Assembly: GCA_038213615.1 (NCBI GenBank)
Contig: JBBQSV010000001.1
Coordinates: forward strand, 1 to 64,000
Length of the DNA stretch: 64,000 nt
Reading direction: 5' to 3'
Source: JBBQSV01 sp038213615
GTDB lineage: Bacteria; Patescibacteriota; Saccharimonadia; Saccharimonadales; OMJO01
In this document: piece after piece, positions 6,367 to 14,250 of the stretch
How the letters are laid out: the number at the start of each line of letters is the position of its first letter
How positions within the stretch are numbered: the first letter of the stretch is position 1
Notes under the pieces: generated by a model
The model's database searches: none
The model's input: only the letters and a program-made list of their open reading frames with translations
What the model was told of the DNA's origin: nothing
Translations under genes and position numbers: made by a program

Positions 6367-7510
6367 GTTGCTTGGTACCAGCTAGCTCCAGCAATATGTT
6401 GGCCAGTTTTGCAGCGCCCCCAGTGGGCGTAATTGACTGGAATTTATCCCCCAAAGCCGTTCGCTTTTCTTTACTATCTAACAGCTCTTCTGCCGCCAGG
6501 AGCAGAGGTTTGGCATCCTTGGCTAGCTCTTGCTCTGTCACAACCACCACCGCTCCCTGCTCGGCCAGTTTTTGAGCATTTATTACTTGATGCCCCCCTG
6601 TTAGCAAGGGGTTAGGAACCACCACACAAGCCCTGCCCTGCATGCCCAGTTCGGCCAGATTAGTAGCGCCTGCCCTGGTGATAACTACATCGGCAGCGCC
6701 CATGTAGCGGTACATGTCATATATAAAGTCTTTAACGATTAACCTAGGTGATTGTTGAAACTGGGCCCGGTTACCACGGCCAACCTGAACCACCACCCGA
6801 ATATCTTTGTATTTGGCTAACAAGGCTGGCGTAATCTTGGCTACGGCGGTATTTAGCCTCTGCGCACCCAAGCTACCGCCGGTAACAAACAGTACCTTGG
6901 CATCACCCGGTAAGCCCAAGGTTTTTCTGTACTCTGCCTGGAGTTTAGCGTCAACATGCTGAAAACTATTTGCCAGTAGTGGCCCGACAAACTTGGTTTT
7001 TTCTTTGGGATAGTTATAGAACTCTGCTGGCATAGCGGTGGCGTGGACAGTAGCCCATTTGGACACCATACGGTTAGCTAGACCCGGTAAGGAATCAGAA
7101 TCGTGTGTCACTAGCTTGATCCCAGCTCGGCCAGCCGCCATGCTCACCGGTACGCCTACGTAACCACCTTTTTGAAGTACCACATCGGGTTTAACCTTTT
7201 TGACTATACGCCTAGCCTGAAAGATGCCCCGTGCTATCCTGGCCACGTCCCTTGCGTTCAGTGCCATAACTTTCAGGTCTAGCAGATTACGAATTTTGCT
7301 TTGGCCGCTGTAGCGCCGAAACTTACCAGAAGATATCCGGTAGACCTCGTCGAACAGTTTACTGCCGTCGGCTATGTCGTCGAACTTACCGCCCCGTTCG
7401 CCAACGTAAACAATATGGCAGTTCGGCTGCTTAGCTTTGAGTTGCTCAGCGATTGCCAAGAGAGGCGTAATATGTCCGCCGGTCCCGCCCCCGGTAAGAA
7501 GAATTACCAT
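6359..7510 (-). CDS. murG: MurG, lipid II synthesis N-acetylglucosaminyltransferase
   Basis: Adds GlcNAc from UDP-GlcNAc to lipid I at the inner membrane face. The N-terminal loop ILLTGGGTGGHITP, the mid-protein GGSLGAQRLN and the C-terminal donor site TRAGATNLAELGMQGRACVVVPNP are diagnostic GT28 motifs. The start is placed at the ATG on 7508-7510, which puts GGGTGGH at the usual distance from Met and has AGAAGGGA upstream; an upstream in-frame start would add 37 unrelated residues. That start lies 65 nt inside the ftsW end, so translation is probably coupled. About 383 aa, normal for the family. Confidence 0.95.
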   Translation of the reverse strand: MVILLTGGGTGGHITPLLAIAEQLKAKQPNCHIVYVGERGGKFDDIADGSKLFDEVYRISSGKFRRYSGQSKIRNLLDLKVMALNARDVARIARGIFQARRIVKKVKPDVVLQKGGYVGVPVSMAAGRAGIKLVTHDSDSLPGLANRMVSKWATVHATAMPAEFYNYPKEKTKFVGPLLANSFQHVDAKLQAEYRKTLGLPGDAKVLFVTGGSLGAQRLNTAVAKITPALLAKYKDIRVVVQVGRGNRAQFQQSPRLIVKDFIYDMYRYMGAADVVITRAGATNLAELGMQGRACVVVPNPLLTGGHQVINAQKLAEQGAVVVVTEQELAKDAKPLLLAAEELLDSKEKRTALGDKFQSITPTGGAAKLANILLELAGTKQHV

Positions 7511-8690
7511 CGCTTGTCCCTTCTGCCTCGCCGGCCTGATTAATGTCGTAGGTGGTATATCTGGAAATATTAAACGCCACACCCATGATGGCGGCCACAA
7601 ACATAATGCTGGTGCCCCCATAACTAATAAATGGCAGTGTTATGCCCTTTAGGGGTAGCAGACCTATCATAGCGCCGATGTTCATGATCATCTGAGTGCT
7701 CAGCCAAGCCAAAATCCCCACCATGACCAATCGACTAAATAAATCTGGGGCGCGTTCCATGATGTTTTTTAACTTCATGAACAAGGTCGTAAACAAAGCT
7801 AGTAACACCGTTACACCAATGAAGCCGAACTTCTCGGCGATAATGGCAAATATCGAGTCGTTGGCCGAATATGGCTGATAGCCATAAGCCTGTACGCCAC
7901 GAGCCAATCCCTTGCCGGCTAAGCCACCAGAACCTACCGAAATTAAGGCCTGACACTCCTGGTAACCGGTGTTCAGACAGTCGCTGTTGGGGCGCAAAAA
8001 TGTAGTCAAACGATCCCGCCGATATCCCGTGCTAGACACCGCTAAAACAATGCCTATCAAAACTATGCCGCCAATGAATGCCACCTTTTTGAGTGGCATG
8101 CCGACTATGTAGCACATAGCCGCCACCATAGCGACAATCACGCCGGTTGAACCAAGATCTCTTTGTACAATGGTCACTACCACTCCAACCAGACCGAGCA
8201 TGATTAGTAGTGGCCTAAATGTCTTATCAAAATCCCCCAGTAAGCCACGTTTGTATCGGTCTACCAAAAATACTGCTAGCCAAATAAGCACCGCAAACTT
8301 AGCTAACTCTACGGCCTGAAATGAAAGCCCGCCTATCTGGATCCAGCGGTAAGCACCGTTCACTTTCTGGCCAAGCAAGCGCACCCCGGCGGCTGCAATT
8401 AACGCACCTATAATTAAATGCTTCTGAAATCTTCGCCAAACTGCCAGTGGGATCAACGAAGTCGCTACAAACGCTATTAGGCCTAGGCCAATAGCCATCA
8501 ACTGCTTGGTAACATAATAATTCTCGCCCACTCCCTGCTGAGCGGCCAGGCCTGGGCCGATGGAATATATAACTACTAAACCAAAAACGAGTAGGATAAC
8601 ACTCAGTAAAACCAGGCTGTAGTCTGGTTTGTGTCGGCGCTGCCAAGTACGGTTTAGTAAACCAGATTTGCGGCGACTAGACGGGCTCAT
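7446..8690 (-). CDS. ftsW: FtsW/RodA-type SEDS glycosyltransferase
   Basis: Polymerises lipid II into glycan strands at the septum together with the class B PBP. About ten membrane helices are seen, from PDYSLVLLSVILLVFGLVVIYSI onward. The late motif GITLPFISYGGTS is the SEDS signature. The start at 8688-8690 is fixed by an ATGA overlap with the mraY stop; a longer frame to 8753 would run into mraY. The cytoplasmic tail (about 30 residues) is charged. Position between mraY and murG is the usual one and supports FtsW over RodA. Confidence 0.93.
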   Translation of the reverse strand: MSPSSRRKSGLLNRTWQRRHKPDYSLVLLSVILLVFGLVVIYSIGPGLAAQQGVGENYYVTKQLMAIGLGLIAFVATSLIPLAVWRRFQKHLIIGALIAAAGVRLLGQKVNGAYRWIQIGGLSFQAVELAKFAVLIWLAVFLVDRYKRGLLGDFDKTFRPLLIMLGLVGVVVTIVQRDLGSTGVIVAMVAAMCYIVGMPLKKVAFIGGIVLIGIVLAVSSTGYRRDRLTTFLRPNSDCLNTGYQECQALISVGSGGLAGKGLARGVQAYGYQPYSANDSIFAIIAEKFGFIGVTVLLALFTTLFMKLKNIMERAPDLFSRLVMVGILAWLSTQMIMNIGAMIGLLPLKGITLPFISYGGTSIMFVAAIMGVAFNISRYTTYDINQAGEAEGTSDGNSSYRGRDRRTYYASLGNR

Positions 8691-9727
8691 CCCTTTCTCC
8701 CTAGCAAGAACAGTATCAGACCAACCACACCGGCCACTTGGCCAATAATCCAAAACCGCATGGTTACCTTGGTCTCTGGCCAGCCACCGGCCTCGAAGTG
8801 ATGGTGTATGGGAGCAATCCGGAATATCTTTTTACCACGCAACCGTTTAGAAGCCAGTTGCAGTACAGAGGACCCGGCCTCGGCTACAAATACGATGCCA
8901 ATTATAGGCAGCAGTGCCACGGTATTAGTCAGCATGGCCACCACGCCCAGCGCCGTCCCCAGCGCAAAGGACCCCACATCACCCATAAAGAACCTAGCTG
9001 GGAAAATATTGAACCAGGTGTAGCTTAGCAGCGCGCCAACGATGCTCATACAAAAGCCTGATACTCCGTAGCGACCCTCGATAAAAGCAATCAAGGCGTA
9101 AGCTCCAAAGGCACTAGCGCACAAACCACCAGCTAGGCCATCCAGGCCATCACTGATGTTCACAGCATTGGCTGTAGCCACCACCACGAATATAAACAAA
9201 GGTATAATCAGCCAACCTAGCCTGATGTCTCCATGCCCAATAATATTGACACTATCTACATTTAGCTTGAAGTAAAAGAACCAACCACCAATAGCTGCCA
9301 CGGACGTAATCATAAATAACTTCAGCTTGGCCGACAGGCCGGCCACACCACTGCCGGTGCCTTTGATGTTTATAAAATCATCGATCAGACCAACAGCGGC
9401 GGCCCCAGCTAGTGCGGCTACCGGTAGCCATGTTTCTGCCCTAGCCAAGTTAAAAACTATAGTCACTAAACCAGCCGACAGTACGAATATCATACCGGCC
9501 ATGGTGGGAATATGGCGTTTGTGTTTATCGCCGTGCAGCTGATTAAATACGGCTGCTTTCTCACCGCTAACAGCAGTAGCCCTGGGCTTCTTCCACCACA
9601 TTTTGCGGTAAGCCAACGTAGTGTAAAATGGCGTGATCAACATGCTCAGAAAAAAGCTAAGTGAGCCTAGCAACAGAATGCGAATGACTGTGTTTGTTTG
9701 AACGGTGATGTTTAGTATTTGTATCAT
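8687..9727 (-). CDS. mraY: MraY, phospho-MurNAc-pentapeptide transferase
   Basis: Transfers phospho-MurNAc-pentapeptide from UDP to undecaprenyl phosphate, making lipid I in the membrane. Catalytic and signature motifs are present: LIDDFINI, NAVNISDGLDGLAGG, FMGDVGSFALG and the C-terminal IAPIHHHFE. About ten helices, 346 aa, within the normal size range. It lies 23 nt after the PBP gene and shares ATGA with ftsW, so it is translationally coupled. No mur ligase gene sits between mraY and ftsW as it would in many dcw clusters. Confidence 0.96.
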   Translation of the reverse strand: MIQILNITVQTNTVIRILLLGSLSFFLSMLITPFYTTLAYRKMWWKKPRATAVSGEKAAVFNQLHGDKHKRHIPTMAGMIFVLSAGLVTIVFNLARAETWLPVAALAGAAAVGLIDDFINIKGTGSGVAGLSAKLKLFMITSVAAIGGWFFYFKLNVDSVNIIGHGDIRLGWLIIPLFIFVVVATANAVNISDGLDGLAGGLCASAFGAYALIAFIEGRYGVSGFCMSIVGALLSYTWFNIFPARFFMGDVGSFALGTALGVVAMLTNTVALLPIIGIVFVAEAGSSVLQLASKRLRGKKIFRIAPIHHHFEAGGWPETKVTMRFWIIGQVAGVVGLILFLLGRKG

Positions 9728-9750
9728 GCGGTCTATCTAATTATACTCCC

Positions 9751-11520
9751 CTAGCGCGCCACTGGCACACCGTAGTTGTTTATTAATGTCATAGCTACCC
9801 TAGAAAATATTGGAGCTGCTGCAGCCGCCCCTGCATAATAAAACACGTGTACGTGTGGTTGGTTAACCCGAATAACCACCACGTAGGTGGGCCGGTTGCC
9901 GCCTACAAAACCCATGAAAGTACCGTTGAAGCGGTCAGTGTAGTAGCCGCCGTTAGGATTAGCAATCTCTGGTGTACCAGTCTTGCCGCCGATCATATAC
10001 CCCGCCGGCAGCGTGGGCAGCCCGTAAAGCACGTGGTTGCGGTTAACAACGTACTCCATAAGCTGACGAATATCACGACCAGTCGATGGTTTTACTACGC
10101 CAGTCCTAACAATCTGGGCAGCGTTTTGACTGACACTACCATCGGCCGAGATGTATTTTTCTACAAGCCTAGGTTTATAGTAAGTACCCCCGTTGATCAT
10201 ACTAGACAACCCAGCCGCTACCTGCAAAGGCGTTATTGATACACCTTGGCCAAAGGCAGTGTTGGCGTACTTGATGTTCAGTCCAAACCCAGTATCCGGT
10301 TCTGGCACACTACCGGGTGATTCATAACCCTGCTCTACCCCCGTAGATTTGCCAAACTGATAGTGATTGACCATATAGTCGTGCCAAGTATCCCGAGCCC
10401 GTTTGTTCACCTGGCCGCCACCCATTTGCATTAACATCCAGGTAGCTCCAGTGTTTAGTGACAGCTGCAAAACATCACGCAGGGTTCGATGTGCGGCACC
10501 GCCATCCTCTACTACGTCGCGGATGGTCTTGCCATCCAATGTGTATGACCCCGGGTCGTCAAAGCTACTGTTTTGAGTAAATGCGCCGGTGTTGATGCCG
10601 GCCGCTGCTGTAAATGGCTTCATAATAGAGCCGATTTCTAGTGGCGAGCTAACCGCCGCATTGTTAAACAAACTGGGGTCTTTGACGTTATAAAACTTTG
10701 ACGGATCGTAGGATGGATAGTTGACCATGGCTTTGATGGCTCCGGTATTGGGGTCCATAATCAACGCACTACCAGATTTTGAGTTGGCCTTGTCTAACCC
10801 CCACTTCAGTATGTTAGCCAACTGCTGTTGCAAGCCAATATCAACTGTCAAAACGGCCGTATCGCCAGACTTTGGACTGATAACTATATTATCTTTATTG
10901 CTAGCCAGCGGCACTCCCTCGGCATCGGTGATGGCTTTTAGCTGCCCGGGCGTGCCCCCCAGACGGCTGTTCAGGGCTTGCTCCAACCCATATTGGCCTT
11001 TGCCAGCATCATCTACAAAACCTAGTAGCTGTGAGCCCAGACTACCCTCTGGATAGGTGCGATACGGCACCGCACGTGTCCCTACCCCCTTGATATTAAG
11101 ATTGTCCACCTTTTGCTTAGTGGCGGTATCCAGCTTTTTGGCCAGTACTACATAACGTAGCTCAGAGTGCATCAACCGTTCATAATCACTGGCTTTACCC
11201 CCGGTAATAGTAGCGATTTCTAGGCTGGCCTGATGCGGGTCACTAATATACTTAGGATCGGCGAATAATGTATAAAGCGTTTGGTTGAGCACCAGGGGCA
11301 CAACCTGTGACCCATCATGGGCCTCTATCAGACCACGGTCGGCCGGTATCTCGTACTGCTTTAGCTGACTGGCTAAGGCTAATTTGGAATAATAATCATG
11401 TCGAATAACTTGCAGATAAAACAGCCGCACAATGAAAATGCCAGCTACCAACACTAAAAACGCATACCAGATTCGTATGCGCCTAATTTGTTGCGGTATT
11501 TTGGTCTCAACTGTACTCAT
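9751..11520 (-). CDS. ftsI: Class B penicillin-binding protein (FtsI/PBP2-type transpeptidase)
   Basis: Septal DD-transpeptidase that cross-links peptidoglycan. One N-terminal membrane anchor (about 16-36, IWYAFLVLVAGIFIVRLFYLQ), a dimerisation domain with the RGLIEA motif (about 62), and a transpeptidase domain with the active-site tetrad S298-I-M-K301, SLNTG and KTGT near residue 514. Length 589 aa is typical. Position between ftsL and mraY makes FtsI the best call. No C-terminal PASTA domains are visible. Confidence 0.93.
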   Translation of the reverse strand: MSTVETKIPQQIRRIRIWYAFLVLVAGIFIVRLFYLQVIRHDYYSKLALASQLKQYEIPADRGLIEAHDGSQVVPLVLNQTLYTLFADPKYISDPHQASLEIATITGGKASDYERLMHSELRYVVLAKKLDTATKQKVDNLNIKGVGTRAVPYRTYPEGSLGSQLLGFVDDAGKGQYGLEQALNSRLGGTPGQLKAITDAEGVPLASNKDNIVISPKSGDTAVLTVDIGLQQQLANILKWGLDKANSKSGSALIMDPNTGAIKAMVNYPSYDPSKFYNVKDPSLFNNAAVSSPLEIGSIMKPFTAAAGINTGAFTQNSSFDDPGSYTLDGKTIRDVVEDGGAAHRTLRDVLQLSLNTGATWMLMQMGGGQVNKRARDTWHDYMVNHYQFGKSTGVEQGYESPGSVPEPDTGFGLNIKYANTAFGQGVSITPLQVAAGLSSMINGGTYYKPRLVEKYISADGSVSQNAAQIVRTGVVKPSTGRDIRQLMEYVVNRNHVLYGLPTLPAGYMIGGKTGTPEIANPNGGYYTDRFNGTFMGFVGGNRPTYVVVIRVNQPHVHVFYYAGAAAAAPIFSRVAMTLINNYGVPVAR

Positions 11521-11540
11521 AGGCTTTGATTAGATTATGG

Positions 11541-11888
11541 CTAGTTCTGTACTGTGGAGGCTGGCACTACCGACACTAAGTTCTTGGCGACCTTGCTGCC
11601 CTGTACACGACTAAGGGCTTGTAGCCTGGCCGAAGCCACTTGTAAATCAGAATTTTCTTGCTTGAGCGATGACTGTTGCTGTTGGAGTTTGTTGATGCTA
11701 TAGCTGTAGGCATTAGTCTTGGTGACCTGGGTAAGGTATAGCAAACCCAGTAGACAGGCCAACACAATTAGAATGATGGTGTTGCTAACTGGCCCGAGCG
11801 CCGCCTCTTTGGCTGCGAAGGCAGTGGTGTTTTGGCCACGCATGTTGAATCTTTGCCGGCTGGCAGCAATGGAGCTAGAGTATGTCAT
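11541..11888 (-). CDS. ftsL: FtsL-like bitopic division protein
   Basis: 115 aa with a short cytoplasmic N-terminus, one membrane helix (TIILIVLACLLGLLYLTQV, about 37-55) and an extracytoplasmic coiled coil (KLQQQQSSLKQENSDLQVASARLQAL). FtsL partners FtsQ/DivIB and FtsB and activates FtsWI. The call rests on size, topology and the position directly before the PBP gene. AAAGGAT precedes the ATG; a GC-rich hairpin lies 30-56 nt upstream (see 11918-11944). Confidence 0.82.
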   Translation of the reverse strand: MTYSSSIAASRQRFNMRGQNTTAFAAKEAALGPVSNTIILIVLACLLGLLYLTQVTKTNAYSYSINKLQQQQSSLKQENSDLQVASARLQALSRVQGSKVAKNLVSVVPASTVQN

Positions 11889-11917
11889 GTATTTTTATCC
11901 TTTTGTTTTTGTTTGGT

Positions 11918-11944
11918 GGTCCGCCACTTTTTTGGTGGCGGACC
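11918..11944 (-). promoter_or_regulatory. 10-bp GC-rich hairpin in the ftsL leader
   Basis: GGTCCGCCAC and GTGGCGGACC pair perfectly around a 7-nt A-rich loop (read on the - strand). It is followed by the A-rich tract carrying AAAAACAAAAG and then the ftsL ribosome site. There is no T tract, so it is not an intrinsic terminator; an mRNA stability or translation role is more likely. Confidence 0.6.
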
Positions 11945-11961
11945 ATTTGTCGTACTTGGCT

Positions 11962-12021
11962 CTAGCCTACTCGGACTTTTACCTTGTACGAACGGGAGAG
12001 GTTTTTTACCTGGATAGGCAT
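11962..12021 (-). CDS. Possible 19-aa leader peptide between rsmH and ftsL
   Basis: ATG at 12019-12021 preceded by AAGGGGG and by the same AAAAACAAAAG tract found before rsmH and ftsL. The frame encodes 19 residues, seven of them Lys or Arg, and stops 17 nt before the perfect hairpin. The good ribosome site is the main support; it could also be fortuitous. Confidence 0.3.
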   Translation of the reverse strand: MPIQVKNLSRSYKVKVRVG

Positions 12022-12043
12022 TAAAGCCCCCTTCTTTTGTTTT

Positions 12044-13006
12044 TTATTTTTTAACTGCGGCTCGGAGCTTGGCGCTCCGGGCTCGCGGATTGTAAACAAT
12101 CTCGTCGGCGTCGGCCGTGATCGGTTGCTTGCCTAGCAACTTCAGGACTGCGTCGTAACGATTACCAGCATGTTCGGCAAAGAATTGTTTAACAATTCTG
12201 TCTTCCAAACTATGAAAGCTGATAACCGCAATTCGGCCTCCTGGTGCCAATAGGTCTAACCATATTGGCAATGCCCTTTCTAGCAAACCCAACTCGTCGT
12301 TCACTGCTATGCGTAAAGCCTGAAACGTTTTAGTGGCTGGGTGAACCTTGGCTTTGCCTCTTGGCTTGGCCCCAGCTACTATCCCTGCCAATTGAGTGGT
12401 AGTACTGATGGGACGGCTAGCTACAATTGCCCGCGCTATTCGTTTGGACATTGGCTCTTCGCCATAACGCCAAATGATGTCGGCCAACCCTGGGCCATCT
12501 AGGTTGTTGACCAAATCAGCTGCCTTAGCTGACTGAGTTTGGTCCATTCGCATATCGAGTGGGCCTTCTGCTTTTAGGCTAAAGCCACGCTCGGCATTGT
12601 CAAGGTGCGGTGACGACACACCCAAATCCGCCAATATGATGTCGAATTGCTTCCCTGCCGACTTTAGCTGTTCAGCCATTGTCTCGAAGTCGCCGTGTAG
12701 TATTTCTACCCCAAAGCCTTCGTATTTGATACGCAGTTGGTCAATCGCATTTTGATCGCGATCCACTAAAGAGGATTGTTGATGGTTAAAGGTGCGTTCC
12801 AGGATCAAGTCCGCATGTCCGCCGTATCCCGCCGTTAGGTCAAGGAAGCGATCCTTGCCCTTTGGGTCCAAGACATTTAGAACGTGCTGGGCCAGAACTG
12901 GAATATGTTGTTGTCTTGCAGAGAGCCCTGACCCGCTATACTCAGTGGGCCAAGATTTACCGCCAAGATCTTTTTTGGTTTGGTGTTTTTGTGGTGTGTC
13001 TTTCAT
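12044..13006 (-). CDS. rsmH: RsmH (MraW), 16S rRNA m4C1402 methyltransferase
   Basis: SAM-dependent N4-methylation of C1402 in 16S rRNA. HIPVLAQHVLNVLDP followed by the SAM-binding FLDLTAGYGGHADLIL and ADLGVSSPHLDNAERGFS match the family; RIAVISFHSLEDRIVKQFF and NPRARSAKLRA close the C-terminus. 320 aa, normal. In most dcw clusters rsmH follows mraZ directly; here a 590-nt untranslated gap separates them. The leader before its start carries a hairpin and the A-rich tract (13012-13051). Confidence 0.95.
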   Translation of the reverse strand: MKDTPQKHQTKKDLGGKSWPTEYSGSGLSARQQHIPVLAQHVLNVLDPKGKDRFLDLTAGYGGHADLILERTFNHQQSSLVDRDQNAIDQLRIKYEGFGVEILHGDFETMAEQLKSAGKQFDIILADLGVSSPHLDNAERGFSLKAEGPLDMRMDQTQSAKAADLVNNLDGPGLADIIWRYGEEPMSKRIARAIVASRPISTTTQLAGIVAGAKPRGKAKVHPATKTFQALRIAVNDELGLLERALPIWLDLLAPGGRIAVISFHSLEDRIVKQFFAEHAGNRYDAVLKLLGKQPITADADEIVYNPRARSAKLRAAVKK

Positions 13007-13597
13007 GTAAACTTTTGTTTTTGCTTATTGATCACGCCGGAGGCGAATCAACAAGAATTTTTGTTTTACAAGGTCACCTATCCAGCAGTCAACTATTTGT
13101 TTTTTTGGAGTTTTTATTTTTGTTGTTTCCAAGTTCATTGGGGAGTCTTTCTGATGTCTTTTGACGGACACTAGGAAACCCCAGATTCCTTGAAATAAGT
13201 TTGAGAGACTTATGTGAGGTGGAGTTTTGGGAGGTGTTTTAGTGTAAGGAGCGAGGGTTTTTATAAGGTGGTTACCCTATGACCACCTGTTGACTGCCGA
13301 ATAGCTAACCTCGAGTTCTGGCACTTGTACCATTTTGGCCTGCTTTCTAGCTTTGCTAGAAACTCTGCCAAAACTTTTGAAGTACTGCTGTGTCGACTGC
13401 TCCAGTGCTCCATCATCGTATTCATATACGATTCAGTCCGCGCTTCGCAGTCTCCTTGCATTACTTGCAAATACAAAACCCAGTTTGTGAATGCGTGCGA
13501 TCAAGCACAAAACTCACAAGTCCCTTCCCGTATTGTGGAAAGTGACTGTTTTTTGCTATTTTTTGTTAATGAACGCTAGCGCGGTTGGTTCAGCTGG
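13007..13597 (-). other. 590-nt untranslated, hairpin-rich spacer between mraZ and rsmH
   Basis: No supported gene; a 71-codon frame on the - strand (13261-13476) has no ribosome site and unnatural composition. Stem-loops include AGGTGGT/ACCACCT (13266-13272/13282-13288), a nested TTTTGGC/GCCAAAA (13333-13339/13367-13373) enclosing TTTCTAGC/GCTAGAAA (13344-13351/13355-13362), and an ATCGTAT/ATACGAT stem near 13415-13433. A possible promoter for rsmH reads TTGACT-N18-TAAAAC on the - strand within about 13065-13095. Confidence 0.5.
13028..13051 (-). promoter_or_regulatory. Hairpin in the rsmH leader
   Basis: TTGAT and CGCC pair with GGCG and ATCAA around a GGA loop, 22 nt before the rsmH ATG. 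It is followed on the - strand by AAGCAAAAACAAAAG, the tract shared with ftsL. Confidence 0.55.
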
Positions 13598-13957
13598 TTA
13601 GGCTGCACTAATCCGCCAGTAACGGCCAGCTCTCACGGCTACCACTTCGTGGTCTATCCCGGCGTAATCCAACAGATGTTGTTCGATAGTGATCCGACCC
13701 TGTTTTTGGTCTAGCTCACTATCAGTTTTGCCCGATCTAAACTGTACGTTCAAATCGGCCGTCCTCTCGTCCAGGATGCTGCCTTGGAGCTGAGGCTCTA
13801 CCTGCTCTTGCCACACATTCTGTGGATACAAATGCAGGTACTGTTGAAAACCGCGGGTTATCACTACCCCGCTAGCAAACTCGGCTCGAAGCTCAGCAGG
13901 TATGGTTAACCGCCGCTTGTCGTCAAGTTTCCTCTCGAAGTAATCTACCGTGGCCAT
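13598..13957 (-). CDS. mraZ: MraZ transcriptional regulator
   Basis: AbrB-fold DNA-binding protein that controls its own dcw operon by binding repeated GTGGG-type boxes. Two SpoVT-AbrB half-domains are visible: DDKRRLTIPAELR (about 12-24) and DQKQGRITIEQHLLDYAGI (about 82-100). At 119 aa it is shorter than the usual 140-150 aa because the C-terminal extension is missing. The four matching operator boxes upstream (14048-14094) strongly support the call. Confidence 0.93.
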   Translation of the reverse strand: MATVDYFERKLDDKRRLTIPAELRAEFASGVVITRGFQQYLHLYPQNVWQEQVEPQLQGSILDERTADLNVQFRSGKTDSELDQKQGRITIEQHLLDYAGIDHEVVAVRAGRYWRISAA

Positions 13958-13997
13958 AGTTATTGGTTTAAGCTGCTAGTGGTTTTTATTTTTTGCA

Positions 13998-14016
13998 TGA
14001 ATCTTATTCAGATTCA
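13998..14016 (-). promoter_or_regulatory. Hairpin in the mraZ leader
   Basis: TGAATC pairs with GATTCA around a 7-nt loop, 41 nt before the mraZ start, and is followed on the - strand by the A-rich GCAAAAAATAAAAACC. Same order of parts as in the rsmH and ftsL leaders. Confidence 0.45.
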
Positions 14017-14047
14017 CGAATGTTCGATAGTAGACTGTTTTTGGTCT

Positions 14048-14094
14048 ACCCACGATTACCCACTGACATGAATATACTACCCACTGTTACCCAC
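14048..14094 (-). promoter_or_regulatory. MraZ operator: four GTGGGT boxes
   Basis: On the + strand ACCCAC occurs at 14048-14053, 14058-14063, 14079-14084 and 14089-14094. Spacings are 10, 21 and 10 bp, so all boxes face one side of the helix in two pairs. MraZ is known to bind 10-bp-phased TGGGN repeats upstream of mraZ. The core promoter itself is unclear. The rest of 13958-14250 holds an isolated DnaA-box match (14138-14146) and no gene. Confidence 0.8.
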
Positions 14095-14250
14095 ACGCAA
14101 GCAAATTAGCCTGTTTGCACAGAAAAAATGCTATTACTTATCCACAGGTCCGCCAGCCATTAGCACTTTGCGCTATATGTGGTGTCTTAGATTGTTTGTT
14201 TGACACAACGTCCAAACCGTTATTTGCCACGTTATAAATTTGGCTGGTAA

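Noticed and set aside
13261..13476. 71-codon frame between mraZ and rsmH
   Set aside because: No ribosome site, no domain, and it coincides with the stem-loop region.
13575..13605. Stretch resembling a tRNA D-arm (GGTTGGTTCAGCTGGTTAG)
   Set aside because: Half of it is the mraZ C-terminal coding sequence and no anticodon arm, T-arm or acceptor stem follows on either strand.
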